From: an uncultured Bacteroidaceae bacterium
GTDB lineage: Bacteria > Bacteroidota > Bacteroidia > Bacteroidales > Bacteroidaceae
NCBI GenBank assembly: GCA_905234125.1
Contig: CAJOGQ010000006.1
Span: 1-46,123 of the forward strand
Length of the DNA stretch: 46,123 nucleotides
Direction: 5' to 3'
Each line of letters starts with the position of its first letter. The stretch's first letter is position 1. The translations under genes and the position numbers were made by a program. Positions 17,450 to 25,758 of this stretch are shown piece by piece. Under the pieces are notes generated by a model, which searched no databases, was not told the origin of the DNA, and saw nothing but the letters and a program-made list of their open reading frames with translations.

Positions 17450-18478
17450 ATGAAGAATAAGACTCGCAACATCTTCTTCGCTTTCGGACTCATCGCGGTT
17501 ATCGTGATGCTGTTCACTTTCAAGGTGTCGTTTGCCCAACTCTGGGCAGACATCTGTCATGCGGGTTATTGGTTGTGGGCTATTCTTGGCCTTTGGATTG
17601 TGCTCTACGTGATGAATGCATGGACATGGCGCATCATCATCCAAGGTTCAGGAGACTGTCCGATTCCTTTCTGGAAGATACTCAAACTGACCATCACAGG
17701 CTTTGCGCTCAACTACGCCACACCTGCTGGACTCATGGGTGGAGAGCCCTACAAAATCATGGAGTTGAAGACTTACATCGGCACCCAGCGAGCCACCTCC
17801 AGCGTGCTCCTCTTCGCCATGATGCACATCTTTGCTCATTTCTGGTTTTGGGCTACCAGCATCGTCGTCTATGTCATCCTTGCTCTCTACGGACTCCTGC
17901 CGTTGGGCTTAGGAATGATGCTTGTGCTCCTCTTCATGCTTTGCTTTTGTGGTGGGGGCATCTACCTCTTCATCCGAGGCTATAAGAATGGAATGGTGGT
18001 CAAGCTCATCCGTATGCTCAGCCACATCCCTGGGCTAAAGAAATGGGCGCGTTCTTTTGCAGAGAATCACAAAGAAGACCTCCAGAAGATTGACCGACAA
18101 ATCTCTGAACTCCAGTCGCAGAACCAAAAGAGTTTCTACGCCAGCTTTGCCCTCGAATATGTAGGACGCATGTTCCAGAGTTTCGAGATTTACTTCATGC
18201 TTCTTCTTTTCGATGCAGGTACAGGTGGAGGACTCACCTTCGTCTATGCCTTCCTGATTCTTTCCTTCACAAGCCTTTTCGCCAACCTTCTTTTCTTCCT
18301 TCCTCTCCAGTTAGGTGGACGCGAAGGAGGTTTCGCCATGTCTGTTGCTCAGATGGGCATGACTGCTGACATAGGCATGTTTGTCAGCATCATCTGCCGA
18401 GTGCGCGAACTCTTCTGGACAGCCATCGGCCTCCTGCTGATGAAGGTCGGCAATTCGTCTGAAGAAACTAAAAACTAA
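17450..18478 (+). CDS. Lysylphosphatidylglycerol-synthase-TM / flippase-like membrane protein
   Basis: The 342-residue protein has about eight hydrophobic helices and no soluble catalytic domain, fitting the LPG_synthase_TM (flippase-like) family. Supporting motifs are NAWTWRIIIQG, the loop FALNYATPAGLMGGEPYK in its first half, and FLPLQLGGREGGFAM near the end. Members are proposed to move lipids or lipid-linked precursors across the inner membrane; the substrate here is unknown. I chose the ATG at 17450 rather than 17420 because the longer frame runs into the repeated element. The DNA at the end (AACTAAA twice) contains two 7-bp units. Confidence 0.82.
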   Translation: MKNKTRNIFFAFGLIAVIVMLFTFKVSFAQLWADICHAGYWLWAILGLWIVLYVMNAWTWRIIIQGSGDCPIPFWKILKLTITGFALNYATPAGLMGGEPYKIMELKTYIGTQRATSSVLLFAMMHIFAHFWFWATSIVVYVILALYGLLPLGLGMMLVLLFMLCFCGGGIYLFIRGYKNGMVVKLIRMLSHIPGLKKWARSFAENHKEDLQKIDRQISELQSQNQKSFYASFALEYVGRMFQSFEIYFMLLLFDAGTGGGLTFVYAFLILSFTSLFANLLFFLPLQLGGREGGFAMSVAQMGMTADIGMFVSIICRVRELFWTAIGLLLMKVGNSSEETKN

Positions 18479-18541
18479 ATCTTCCCGATACTAAAAGACT
18501 TAATCTCTCCCATAAACTAAATTTTTCCCATCGTGCCATTC

Positions 18542-19276
18542 TCAGGCATGACGTCCTTTGAAGTACTCTTCGATTTCAGAATTGAGGAGGGCGTAGTCCT
18601 TGTCGTAGTCCTTGATGATTTGGCCATGCTCCAACAGGGTGATGCGTGAGCAGATGTCGAGCGTGTGGGTCAGGTTGTGGGAAGACACGATGATGGTGGC
18701 ATGCTGTTCCTTGCTGTAGGTTTCGAGCAGATATTTCATTGCCAACTGTGAGGTGGGGTCGAGGAAGTTGAATGGTTCGTCGAGCAAGAGGAGCTGGGGA
18801 TAGTGAAGCATGGCTCCGATAATGCCCACCTTCTGTTTGTTGCCCATCGAGAGGTTGCGGATAAGGGTCTTCTGACCCAGCACCTCACCATTCATGAAGC
18901 CGTCGAACTGAAGCAGGCGGTGATGGAGCGTGTGATCGTCGATGCCTGAAATCTTAGCAAGGAAACGGAAGTACTCCTCTGGGGTGAGGTAGTCGATAAG
19001 GAAGCCTGCATCGACAAAGGCTCCCGTGTAGGCCTTCCACGACTCGCTTCTGGAGGTGTCACACGAGACGGCTTGTCCGTCCACAACGCCATCGATGGTC
19101 ACACAGCCGGTGTCTGCATGCAAAAGGTCAAGAATGATGCGGAACATGGTGGTTTTCCCTGCTCCATTGTTACCTACAAGACCAATAAGCTCGCCACTGT
19201 GAATGGCGTAGTGGTCGATGTCGAGCGCTTTCTTTTCGCCGAACGATTTGGTTAGTTTCTCGATCGTTAAATTCAT
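18542..19276 (-). CDS. ABC transporter ATP-binding protein
   Basis: This is a single nucleotide-binding domain of 244 residues. Walker A is GNNGAGKTT, the signature is LSMGNKQKVG (a variant of LSGGQ), Walker B is LLLLDEPFNFLDP, and the switch is SSHN. The missing Gly pair in the signature is common for exporters of the CcmA/NatA type. It starts 4 nt after the stop of the DUF5687 membrane protein, so the pair probably makes one exporter. The substrate is not evident. It converges on the flippase-like gene, with a 63-nt spacer holding no clear hairpin. Confidence 0.9.
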   Translation of the reverse strand: MNLTIEKLTKSFGEKKALDIDHYAIHSGELIGLVGNNGAGKTTMFRIILDLLHADTGCVTIDGVVDGQAVSCDTSRSESWKAYTGAFVDAGFLIDYLTPEEYFRFLAKISGIDDHTLHHRLLQFDGFMNGEVLGQKTLIRNLSMGNKQKVGIIGAMLHYPQLLLLDEPFNFLDPTSQLAMKYLLETYSKEQHATIIVSSHNLTHTLDICSRITLLEHGQIIKDYDKDYALLNSEIEEYFKGRHA

Positions 19277-19280
19277 CGTC

Positions 19281-20789
19281 CTATCTTGAATTTCTGAATC
19301 CGTCCATATTTTGGTATCGACGTTTCATGAACCGTTTATATATGTTGCGGAGCCACAAAGGATGCAGCACCGTGCCTATCAATCCTATCGATATCATCGA
19401 AATGGCGGCCACCTGGTCGTTGAAGCATTGCACGAGGGCATACATGACGAACATGGGCAGGAAGAGTGCCGCCGCCGACATCATCATCTGCACCTTGGTG
19501 TCGCGTCCAGCCTTGGTGAGCTTCTCGTTCAGATGGATGGTCGAGTCGTTATATACTGCCAGTTGAAAGAGGAAGGGGAAGACGGCTCCAGAAGCAAAGA
19601 GCATGCATCCGAGGGCGGTCATCCATGTGATTTTCTCCTCGATGATGGGCATGAGCGAGAAGCCGAGTGGCACCAGGAGCATCAGGCATTGGAAATAGTA
19701 TTTGGCCTTGAGCAGAGCGAGCACGGTCTCCTTGCGCACCATGAGTCCATCGATGTAGTTTCCTTCTGCACAGAGGATGGTGGTGAGGGTCATCACGCCC
19801 AAGCAGGTGAAGCAATAGATGCAGATGAAGATGCGCATGAAGGGCATCCCGTCATACACGTCGGTGAAGGAGAAGAGTCCGCAGAGCATCAGCATGCAGA
19901 GCGTGCCTGTGAGGAACTGCTTCCTGACCACCAGGTTGCGCATCGTCGATTTGATTTCGAGTTTGAGGTATTCGCCTATCACTCCAAAGCGGTCGAGGAA
20001 CTCCATGTTGCGGGTCTTCACCTGACGCACCACCTCCGTCTTGGCTATCTCCACATAGATGGCCGTCTTCTGCAGACGATGGTTCACCATGTAGAGAGGC
20101 ACGATGAGCACAGCCACGATGAGCCAGCTGATGGGGCTCCACTGACAGAACCCACGCATGAGCAAGGCGGTGGCATTGAAGAGCCAAGGATTCGACTCAT
20201 CGAAGAAGATGCCGAAATAGGCCACGAGGGCATAGAGCGCCAGGGGGATGAGGAAGATGAAGAAGTGGCGGTTGATGAGTGTGCGCCAGAAGAGATACCA
20301 GTAGCTGTTGAGCACAAACATGAGCCACCAACCCACGATGAAACCCACGAAGCCCATGAGGCCATAGAACTGAGGCACAGCCAGCAATCCGAAGGGCACG
20401 AAGAAGAATGTCCAGAAGAGATTGTAGGGTTGCAGACCCATGCGCAACAGAAAGGTATGGAGCAGAAATCCCGTGGGGATGTTCTGCAGTTTGTATTGCT
20501 TGATGTTCTGCGCAGGTGTCTCCTGCATGGCAAAACGGGTGAGGAAGTCGATGATGAGGAACCACACCATGCCCCCATCCACCCAGTCGAAGGCTTCCAG
20601 AGCCGTACCTTCGAAGGCCTGATAGAGCGACACGCCGATGACAATCAGATACACAGCCCAGAAGGCGATGAAGATGTAGCTGAAAATCTTCATTGCCAAG
20701 TTCTTCTCAAACATCGGATGGCGTCGTGCCTGCAACCGCTGATTCTGAGAGAGAGAACGATATAAGAGCCAAGCCTGAGAGAGGGTCAT
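19281..20789 (-). CDS. DUF5687-family ABC transporter membrane protein
   Basis: This integral membrane protein of 502 residues has about ten to twelve hydrophobic segments, a cytosolic stretch around the middle (KTEVVRQVKTRNMEFLDRFGVIGEYLKLEIKSTMRN), and a basic C-terminus. It matches the Bacteroidetes family DUF5687, the usual permease partner of a single-domain ABC ATPase, which lies 4 nt downstream. I chose the ATG at 20789; the frame extends to a TTG at 20825, but that would run to the edge of the palindromic array. Its substrate is unknown. Confidence 0.8.
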   Translation of the reverse strand: MTLSQAWLLYRSLSQNQRLQARRHPMFEKNLAMKIFSYIFIAFWAVYLIVIGVSLYQAFEGTALEAFDWVDGGMVWFLIIDFLTRFAMQETPAQNIKQYKLQNIPTGFLLHTFLLRMGLQPYNLFWTFFFVPFGLLAVPQFYGLMGFVGFIVGWWLMFVLNSYWYLFWRTLINRHFFIFLIPLALYALVAYFGIFFDESNPWLFNATALLMRGFCQWSPISWLIVAVLIVPLYMVNHRLQKTAIYVEIAKTEVVRQVKTRNMEFLDRFGVIGEYLKLEIKSTMRNLVVRKQFLTGTLCMLMLCGLFSFTDVYDGMPFMRIFICIYCFTCLGVMTLTTILCAEGNYIDGLMVRKETVLALLKAKYYFQCLMLLVPLGFSLMPIIEEKITWMTALGCMLFASGAVFPFLFQLAVYNDSTIHLNEKLTKAGRDTKVQMMMSAAALFLPMFVMYALVQCFNDQVAAISMISIGLIGTVLHPLWLRNIYKRFMKRRYQNMDGFRNSR

Positions 20790-20820
20790 TTCTACTGAGT
20801 TTAATATGCTTGTTTTGATA

Positions 20821-20913
20821 GTCAAAAAATCTTAGGCGCCTAAGCGTACCATTCTTAGGCGCCTAAGAATGGTGCTCTTGGGCGCCTAAGAATGATACGC
20901 TTGGGCGCCCAAG
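20821..20913 (-). repeat. Array of four GGCGCC-centred palindromes, exact 23-bp period, probably a terminator
   Basis: Four 14-bp palindromes begin at 20831, 20854, 20877 and 20900, a period of exactly 23 bp: CTTAGGCGCCTAAG twice, CTTGGGCGCCTAAG, CTTGGGCGCCCAAG. The 9-bp spacers are also inverted relatives (CGTACCATT and AATGATACG), so the whole array can fold into one long hairpin. On the minus strand it is followed by ATTTTTTG, so it likely terminates transcripts from the LolA-like gene. Confidence 0.85.
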
Positions 20914-20922
20914 AATAAAATG

Positions 20923-21525
20923 TCATCTCAAATCGACCACTTCCACGTCCGGATAACTCTTCTTGTTGAACTGGAAAGTGGAGGGTTTGTACTTCTGATT
21001 CTTCAGCAGGGAATTGCATCGGATGTAGGTCTCCGCATCCTTCGACGAGGTCATCCTGATGCTGGTGGGATAGTGAGTGGATTTGTTCACACGGATGACC
21101 ACCTTCTTGAAGGGCGCTCCCTCATTGCCCGTCAGCACCACCTCGTGTGCCTTCGCCGTGCCTGTACCCATCGAGGCCGTATAGCCTTTCTTGTAGAAGG
21201 ACAGGAACGAGTAGGGATTCATCTTCGCCACAGCCTCTTCCGACGGAGTGGTCACATTCACCTCCTCATTGGCCTTCACCAGCGTCCACATCGTCTTGCC
21301 GTCAAACCAAGTGATGGTGCCACCCATGTTGAGCACGAACTTCTGCCCCTGCAACTTGATGTAGCCATCCGACGAACCGCCTTCCACTTCGAGGGTGAAG
21401 CCTATCTTCACGTTGCCAGCCGACTTGAGCGTGGAAGCCGACTGATCCAATATCTTCGTGGCATCCTGAGCCTGCACCATCAGCGCAAGCACCATCGCCA
21501 TTCCTATCAAAAACATCTTCTTCAT
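20923..21525 (-). CDS. LolA-like outer-membrane lipoprotein carrier protein
   Basis: The product (200 residues) has a signal peptide (MKKMFLIGMAMVLALMVQAQ) and a single LolA/LolB-like fold: DATKILDQSASTLKSAGNVKIGFTLEV, then GYIKLQGQKFVLNMGGTITWFDGKTMWTL, typical of the incomplete beta-barrel that holds a lipoprotein acyl chain. LolA shuttles lipoproteins from inner to outer membrane. It lies directly behind ftsK, a frequent arrangement for lolA. I used the ATG at 21525; the longer frame crosses the direct repeat downstream of ftsK. Divergence from enterobacterial LolA means the role is inferred. Confidence 0.8.
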   Translation of the reverse strand: MKKMFLIGMAMVLALMVQAQDATKILDQSASTLKSAGNVKIGFTLEVEGGSSDGYIKLQGQKFVLNMGGTITWFDGKTMWTLVKANEEVNVTTPSEEAVAKMNPYSFLSFYKKGYTASMGTGTAKAHEVVLTGNEGAPFKKVVIRVNKSTHYPTSIRMTSSKDAETYIRCNSLLKNQKYKPSTFQFNKKSYPDVEVVDLR

Positions 21526-21538
21526 ATATTTCAAATAA

Positions 21539-21612
21539 TTTCGTTGAGATAAAGATTCTTTTATTAACTTTGTTGATCTCTTCAATTACTTTCGTTGAGA
21601 TAAAGATTCTTT
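21539..21612 (-). repeat. 23-nt direct repeat between ftsK and the lolA-like gene
   Basis: The same 23 nt (on the plus strand TTTCGTTGAG-ATAAAGATTCTTT) occurs at 21539-21561 and 21590-21612, 51 bp apart. The second copy includes part of the ftsK stop codon. The two copies make up most of the 85-bp spacer between the genes. Confidence 0.85.
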
Positions 21613-24160
21613 ACAGGCTGTTCAGCAAACTATCCAATGTCATCGGGTCTTTAATCAGCACCTCACGAGGCTTGGCTCCGACCTGTGGCCCCACCACACC
21701 CATGCGCTCCAGCTGATCCATAATCTTGCCCGCACGGTTGTAGCCAATCGAGTAGTTGCGCTGAATCATCGATGTCGAACCATTCTGATTGCTCACCACA
21801 AACCTTGCCACATCGCCAAACATCGGGTCGAGCTGTTTCTTGTCCATCGGGCCAGCATTGCCACCAGCATCGCCTTCTGGGTCGACCACTTCAGGCAGAT
21901 ACATCGGATGGAGGAACGACTGCTGAGTGGAGATGTAGCTACAGATGTCGTTCACCTCTGGCGTATCGACAAAAGCACACTGCACACGCACTGGCTCAGC
22001 GCTTCCCAGATAGAGCATGTCGCCCTTACCAATCAGCTGGTTGGCGCCTGGACGGTCGAGAATCACACGGGAGTCCATCATCGAGCTCACCTTGAAAGCA
22101 ATTCTCGTCGGGAAGTTCGCCTTGATGGCACCACTGATGATGCTGGCCTGCGGACGCTGAGTGGCAATGATCATGTGGATGCCCACAGCACGAGCCAACT
22201 GAGCGATACGACAGATAGGCAGTTCCACCTCCTTGCCGGCCGTCATGATCAGGTCACCAAACTCATCGACAATCACCACGATGTAAGGCATGAACTCATG
22301 TCCGTGCTCAGGATTCAGCCGACGGTTCTTGAACATCTCATTATATTCCTTAATAGTTCGGGCATGCGCACGCTTCAGCATGTCATATCGCGTATCCATC
22401 AGCACGCAGAGCGAGTTGAGCGTCTTCACCACCTTCTGTACATCGGTGATGATGCAATCCTCTTCCTCTTCCAAACGAGCCAGGAAGTGATTCTCAATCG
22501 GGCTGTAGATGCTGAACTCCACTTTCTTCGGGTCAACCATCACAATCTTCAGCTCTGCCGGATGCTTCTTATATAATAATGAGGTGACGATGGCGTTCAA
22601 GCCCACCGACTTACCCTGACCCGTCGCACCAGCCACCAAAAGGTGAGGCGCCTTGGCCAAGTCGAACATGAACACCTCGTTGCTGATGGTCTTACCAATG
22701 GCACAAGGCAGTTCCATCTTGCTCTCCTGATACACACGGCTATTGATGACGCTCTCCATCGACACGATGCACTTCTTCTTGTTCGGCACCTCAATACCAA
22801 TCGTTCCCTTGCCTGGAATCGGCGCGATGATACGGATACCCTCAGCCGCCAGCGACAGGGCGATGTCATCCTCCAGATTGCGAATCTTGCTGATGCGCGT
22901 ACCCTCCGAAGGCACAATCTCATACAGCGTAATGGTAGGGCCAATCGTCGCCTTAATGCTCTTGATTTCCACACCAAACTGCCTCAGCACCTCGATGATG
23001 CGGTTCTTGTTGGCGTTCTGCTCAATCATGTCAATCTGAGGTCCCTGATCTTCAGCCTTTTTCAGCAGATCCAGCGTCGGATACTTATAGTGCTCCAAGT
23101 CCAACTTGGGGTCGTAAGGCGTACTGATGTCGCCACGCTCAATCTTGCCACTACCCTGCTCCGTCTCACCCTGCTCCACTTCCATCTCCGTATTGTCACC
23201 CTTCTCAGCATCACCTCCAAAGTCCAATTCCTTCTGCACAGGTTCCTCGCCCTTAACTTCCTGCTCCTTGCTCCCTACTCCTTGCTCCTCACTCCTCGTT
23301 CCTTGTTCCTTGCCCCTCATTCCTTGCTCCTCATATTCCACAGGGAACTCCAACACCACCTTCTGGCTGTCATCTTGGCCTTCGTTCTCTGCTCCCTGAA
23401 CCTCATCGTCATCCTCTTCATCCTCATTCTCGTCATCTTCATCTCCTTGCGACTTACGTTTCAATGTCATCTTTTCCTTCAGCCTTGCGAACCGCTCCTT
23501 CTGCAAGAAACGGAAACGGAAAGCATTCCTGATGATTTCGATGGTCTTCGCACTCAAATAAATCAGGTAGAGCACTGCCGTCACCAACAGCAGACCCATC
23601 AAACCCGGCGTGCCAACCACCTGCATCAGCCATTTGGCCACAGCCGTTCCGTGATTGCCACCCAAGCGGATGAACGAATCCTGCGTCCAAGGCGCCAATT
23701 CGCCCACCGTGCCCAAGGCCACACTCGACCACAGCATCAGGAGCGTCAGCAAGATGAACTTCCTCATCAACGTGAAGCGGAAGGCCCGCATCAGCCGCAA
23801 GCCCACAATAATCATATAAGGAGGAATCACAAACGAAGCCAAGCCGAACAAGTCGTTCATCAGCCAATAGGCAATCATGGCACCCCACGAACCACACACA
23901 TTCTTGTACTGCCCCTTCTCGTTCAGCACATCACTTCCACCCTCCAACAGGCTGAAGTCTTGCTCGCCCGTCACCAGATAGGATGCCATTGCCGCCAACG
24001 AAAACAGCGCCAACAACATCAGCAACAGCCCCACGCAAAAGGAAAATATCTCGCCCTTGCTGAAGCCCGCCAAAAAGTCGCCAGCAGTCAATTTCTCCTG
24101 CTGCGCTTTCGAATATCTCTTATTACCCTTGTTTTTAGATTTTCCGTTCTGATTTGCCAT
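21611..24160 (-). CDS. ftsK: DNA translocase FtsK/SpoIIIE
   Basis: FtsK pumps chromosomal DNA at the division septum. The 849 residues comprise about four N-terminal membrane helices (within residues 30-210), an acidic linker, and the motor. Walker A is GATGQGKS, Walker B is VVIVDEFGDL, and the C-terminal gamma winged helix (NYSIGYNRAGKIMDQLERMGVVGP) reads orientation sequences. The ATG at 24160 (MANQNGKSKNKG) is preferred over 24181. The linker at about residues 276-300 is a heptapeptide repeat (EEQGMRG, KEQGTRS, EEQGVGS, KEQEVKG) encoded by ten tandem 7-bp units. A -7 box lies about 35 nt upstream. Confidence 0.95.
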   Translation of the reverse strand: MANQNGKSKNKGNKRYSKAQQEKLTAGDFLAGFSKGEIFSFCVGLLLMLLALFSLAAMASYLVTGEQDFSLLEGGSDVLNEKGQYKNVCGSWGAMIAYWLMNDLFGLASFVIPPYMIIVGLRLMRAFRFTLMRKFILLTLLMLWSSVALGTVGELAPWTQDSFIRLGGNHGTAVAKWLMQVVGTPGLMGLLLVTAVLYLIYLSAKTIEIIRNAFRFRFLQKERFARLKEKMTLKRKSQGDEDDENEDEEDDDEVQGAENEGQDDSQKVVLEFPVEYEEQGMRGKEQGTRSEEQGVGSKEQEVKGEEPVQKELDFGGDAEKGDNTEMEVEQGETEQGSGKIERGDISTPYDPKLDLEHYKYPTLDLLKKAEDQGPQIDMIEQNANKNRIIEVLRQFGVEIKSIKATIGPTITLYEIVPSEGTRISKIRNLEDDIALSLAAEGIRIIAPIPGKGTIGIEVPNKKKCIVSMESVINSRVYQESKMELPCAIGKTISNEVFMFDLAKAPHLLVAGATGQGKSVGLNAIVTSLLYKKHPAELKIVMVDPKKVEFSIYSPIENHFLARLEEEEDCIITDVQKVVKTLNSLCVLMDTRYDMLKRAHARTIKEYNEMFKNRRLNPEHGHEFMPYIVVIVDEFGDLIMTAGKEVELPICRIAQLARAVGIHMIIATQRPQASIISGAIKANFPTRIAFKVSSMMDSRVILDRPGANQLIGKGDMLYLGSAEPVRVQCAFVDTPEVNDICSYISTQQSFLHPMYLPEVVDPEGDAGGNAGPMDKKQLDPMFGDVARFVVSNQNGSTSMIQRNYSIGYNRAGKIMDQLERMGVVGPQVGAKPREVLIKDPMTLDSLLNSL
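23264..23333 (-). repeat. Ten 7-bp tandem units inside ftsK
   Basis: On the plus strand the ten units are CTCCTTG, CTCCCTA, CTCCTTG, CTCCTCA, CTCCTCG, TTCCTTG, TTCCTTG, CCCCTCA, TTCCTTG, CTCCTCA. Three units make 21 bp, so the protein repeats every seven residues in the linker before the motor. Confidence 0.9.
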
Positions 24161-24194
24161 TCGCAACGTCGGTATTATCAATTAGAAAGATTTG

Positions 24195-24202
24195 CAAAGT
24201 TA
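24195..24202 (-). promoter_or_regulatory. -7 element for ftsK
   Basis: The minus strand reads TAACTTTG (24202-24195), matching TAnnTTTG, 35 nt before the ATG. Only GTTG (24224-24221) lies at the -33 distance. Confidence 0.5.
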
Positions 24203-24306
24203 CAAATTTTAATTCACAATCAACGCCGAAGCATCAAGAATTAAGAAAAAATCCCCGTTTTTCGTGCCGACCCCCACTCAAATGCCATTTTTGCCACAAG
24301 AAATCA

Positions 24307-24996
24307 TCAAATTCCTAAAGTCATCGCAAAAATGATCAAGCAGATGTAGTTGAAGAAGACAATGGTCATGAAGGTATTCATGTCGCTCTTCAGATAGCCA
24401 GAGGAAGTGAACTGTTCAGATATGAAACGTTTCAGTCCTACTCTCGGATGGATAAAATGCTCCATCAGCCAATAGAAGAGAGTTCCCAAAACGGCACCTA
24501 TCAGAAAACCTACTGTGACATCGCCCAAATAGTGAACACCCAGATAGAGCCGAGTGAAAGTGGTGGTCAGCGACCACAAGAAGAGCGTGACTGTGACCTT
24601 GAAATCGCGGAACAACCACGAGAGGAACATAGCCACACACATCGTGTTGCAGGCATGGCCAGAAAAGAATCCGAATCGTCCGCCACGATAATTGCGCACA
24701 ACATCTACAAAATACATCAATTGGGGGTCTTGTGCAGGACGCCACCTTGCCACCGTCGGCTTCACCCACCCAGAACAAATGCGGTCAGCCACAAAGATGA
24801 GCAGAGCCAGCGTCACAAAAACCATCAGCGCCTCCTTCCAAGTGTTGTTCCTGAAGATAATGACCAACAACGCAACAATGACCATCGACCACGAGAACGT
24901 GTCAGTGACGGTGTACATCACATTGTCCCAAAAAAGACTGTCGCTACCATTGACGGCCAGCGTGAGTTGATGGTCTAATTCGTTCAGTTCGTTCAT
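24307..24996 (-). CDS. PAP2-family membrane phosphatase
   Basis: This 229-residue protein has about six membrane helices and the three PAP2 motifs: K-x6-R-P in KPTVARWRP, SGH in FFSGHACN (Phe in place of the usual Pro), and R-x5-H-x3-D in RLYLGVHYLGD. Members dephosphorylate lipid phosphates such as undecaprenyl pyrophosphate or lipid A. The TTG at 25011 gives a longer frame, but the ATG at 24996 (MNELNELDHQL) is the better start, 15 nt after batE. It therefore looks like the last gene of the Bat transcription unit, which is unusual. Confidence 0.85.
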   Translation of the reverse strand: MNELNELDHQLTLAVNGSDSLFWDNVMYTVTDTFSWSMVIVALLVIIFRNNTWKEALMVFVTLALLIFVADRICSGWVKPTVARWRPAQDPQLMYFVDVVRNYRGGRFGFFSGHACNTMCVAMFLSWLFRDFKVTVTLFLWSLTTTFTRLYLGVHYLGDVTVGFLIGAVLGTLFYWLMEHFIHPRVGLKRFISEQFTSSGYLKSDMNTFMTIVFFNYICLIIFAMTLGI

Positions 24997-25011
24997 TGAG
25001 AAAGTTGACAA

Positions 25012-25758
25012 TTAAATGATTTCGAGGGCGCTTGAAGGGATCCACCCCTGTTTCCCTTCTTCAAATTTCACTTCCAGCCATTCCTTCATTGAGCCATCCA
25101 GAATCTCCACCTTCGAACCCTCATGAATAAGGAAGAGGTCGGTGCTGGTGTTGCTGGGAGAACTCTTCACGGTGATGGCTGGTGCCATGATGATGGCTGT
25201 GCCACGACGGGTCTGATCAATATGCTGAGACACTGAGGCCAAATTCGCTATCACCACAACGACCAAGAGCCCCATCGCGCCATAGACTCCAACCTTGCGA
25301 GCTGTCAGTTGAGTCACAAACATATAGATCAGTACACCTATCAGCATCAAGGTGAATGCCACAATGCCTAAGATAGTCCAGGCATTCATACTCATGCAAT
25401 GGGTCAAGTCTCGCCACCATGTCACAAAGAACATCTCCGATGGAGGCACCACCTTGTCGATAGTCTTGCCACGAGCCAAAGCAAGGTTGGCACGAATATC
25501 GCCATCACCTGGGTCGAGGAGATAGGCACGTTCATAATTGAGCACAGCCTTTGGAATCTCGTCCAACTTGTAGTAGCAGTTGCCCAAGTTATAATAGACC
25601 TCTGCAGCCACACCTTCCTGCTTGAGCAACTGTTCGTAAGCAGCCGCAGCATCATGATATTGCTCCTTCTCATAGAGAGCATCTGCCTCCGTCTTCGTGG
25701 TGGCAAAGGAAACTAAAAACGAAAAGCCAAAAACGAAAAGTGATAGTATCTTTCTCAT
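25012..25758 (-). CDS. batE: Aerotolerance protein BatE (TPR-SH3)
   Basis: BatE belongs to the Bacteroides aerotolerance set. The 248 residues show a signal peptide (1-19), TPR repeats at about 23-100 (YYNLGNCYYKLDEIPKAVLNYERAY), two membrane helices at about 127-149 and 156-174, and a C-terminal bacterial SH3 domain at about 186-248 (ITVKSSPSNTSTDLFLIHEG). It overlaps batD by 4 nt (25755-25758), so translation is coupled. The signal-peptide core is encoded by four 7-bp repeat units at 25712-25739. Confidence 0.88.
   Translation of the reverse strand: MRKILSLFVFGFSFLVSFATTKTEADALYEKEQYHDAAAAYEQLLKQEGVAAEVYYNLGNCYYKLDEIPKAVLNYERAYLLDPGDGDIRANLALARGKTIDKVVPPSEMFFVTWWRDLTHCMSMNAWTILGIVAFTLMLIGVLIYMFVTQLTARKVGVYGAMGLLVVVVIANLASVSQHIDQTRRGTAIIMAPAITVKSSPSNTSTDLFLIHEGSKVEILDGSMKEWLEVKFEEGKQGWIPSSALEII
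25712..25739 (-). repeat. Four 7-bp units coding the BatE signal-peptide core
   Basis: On the plus strand the units are ACTAAAA, ACGAAAA, GCCAAAA, ACGAAAA. Read on the coding strand they give FVFGFSFLV, the hydrophobic core of the signal peptide. The same kind of array codes the BatC signal peptide. Confidence 0.8.

Noticed and set aside
18479..18541. Terminator between the flippase-like and ABC genes
   Set aside because: I found no stem longer than a few base pairs.
19311..20765. 484-residue open frame on the plus strand
   Set aside because: It is antisense to the DUF5687 gene and is dominated by Glu and His without domain features.
20831..20913. CRISPR-like array
   Set aside because: The period is 23 bp with related 9-bp spacers and no cas genes, so it is a palindromic array, not a CRISPR.
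22643..24244. 533-residue open frame on the plus strand
   Set aside because: It is antisense to ftsK, has no family features and is rich in His, Leu and Arg as antisense frames usually are here.
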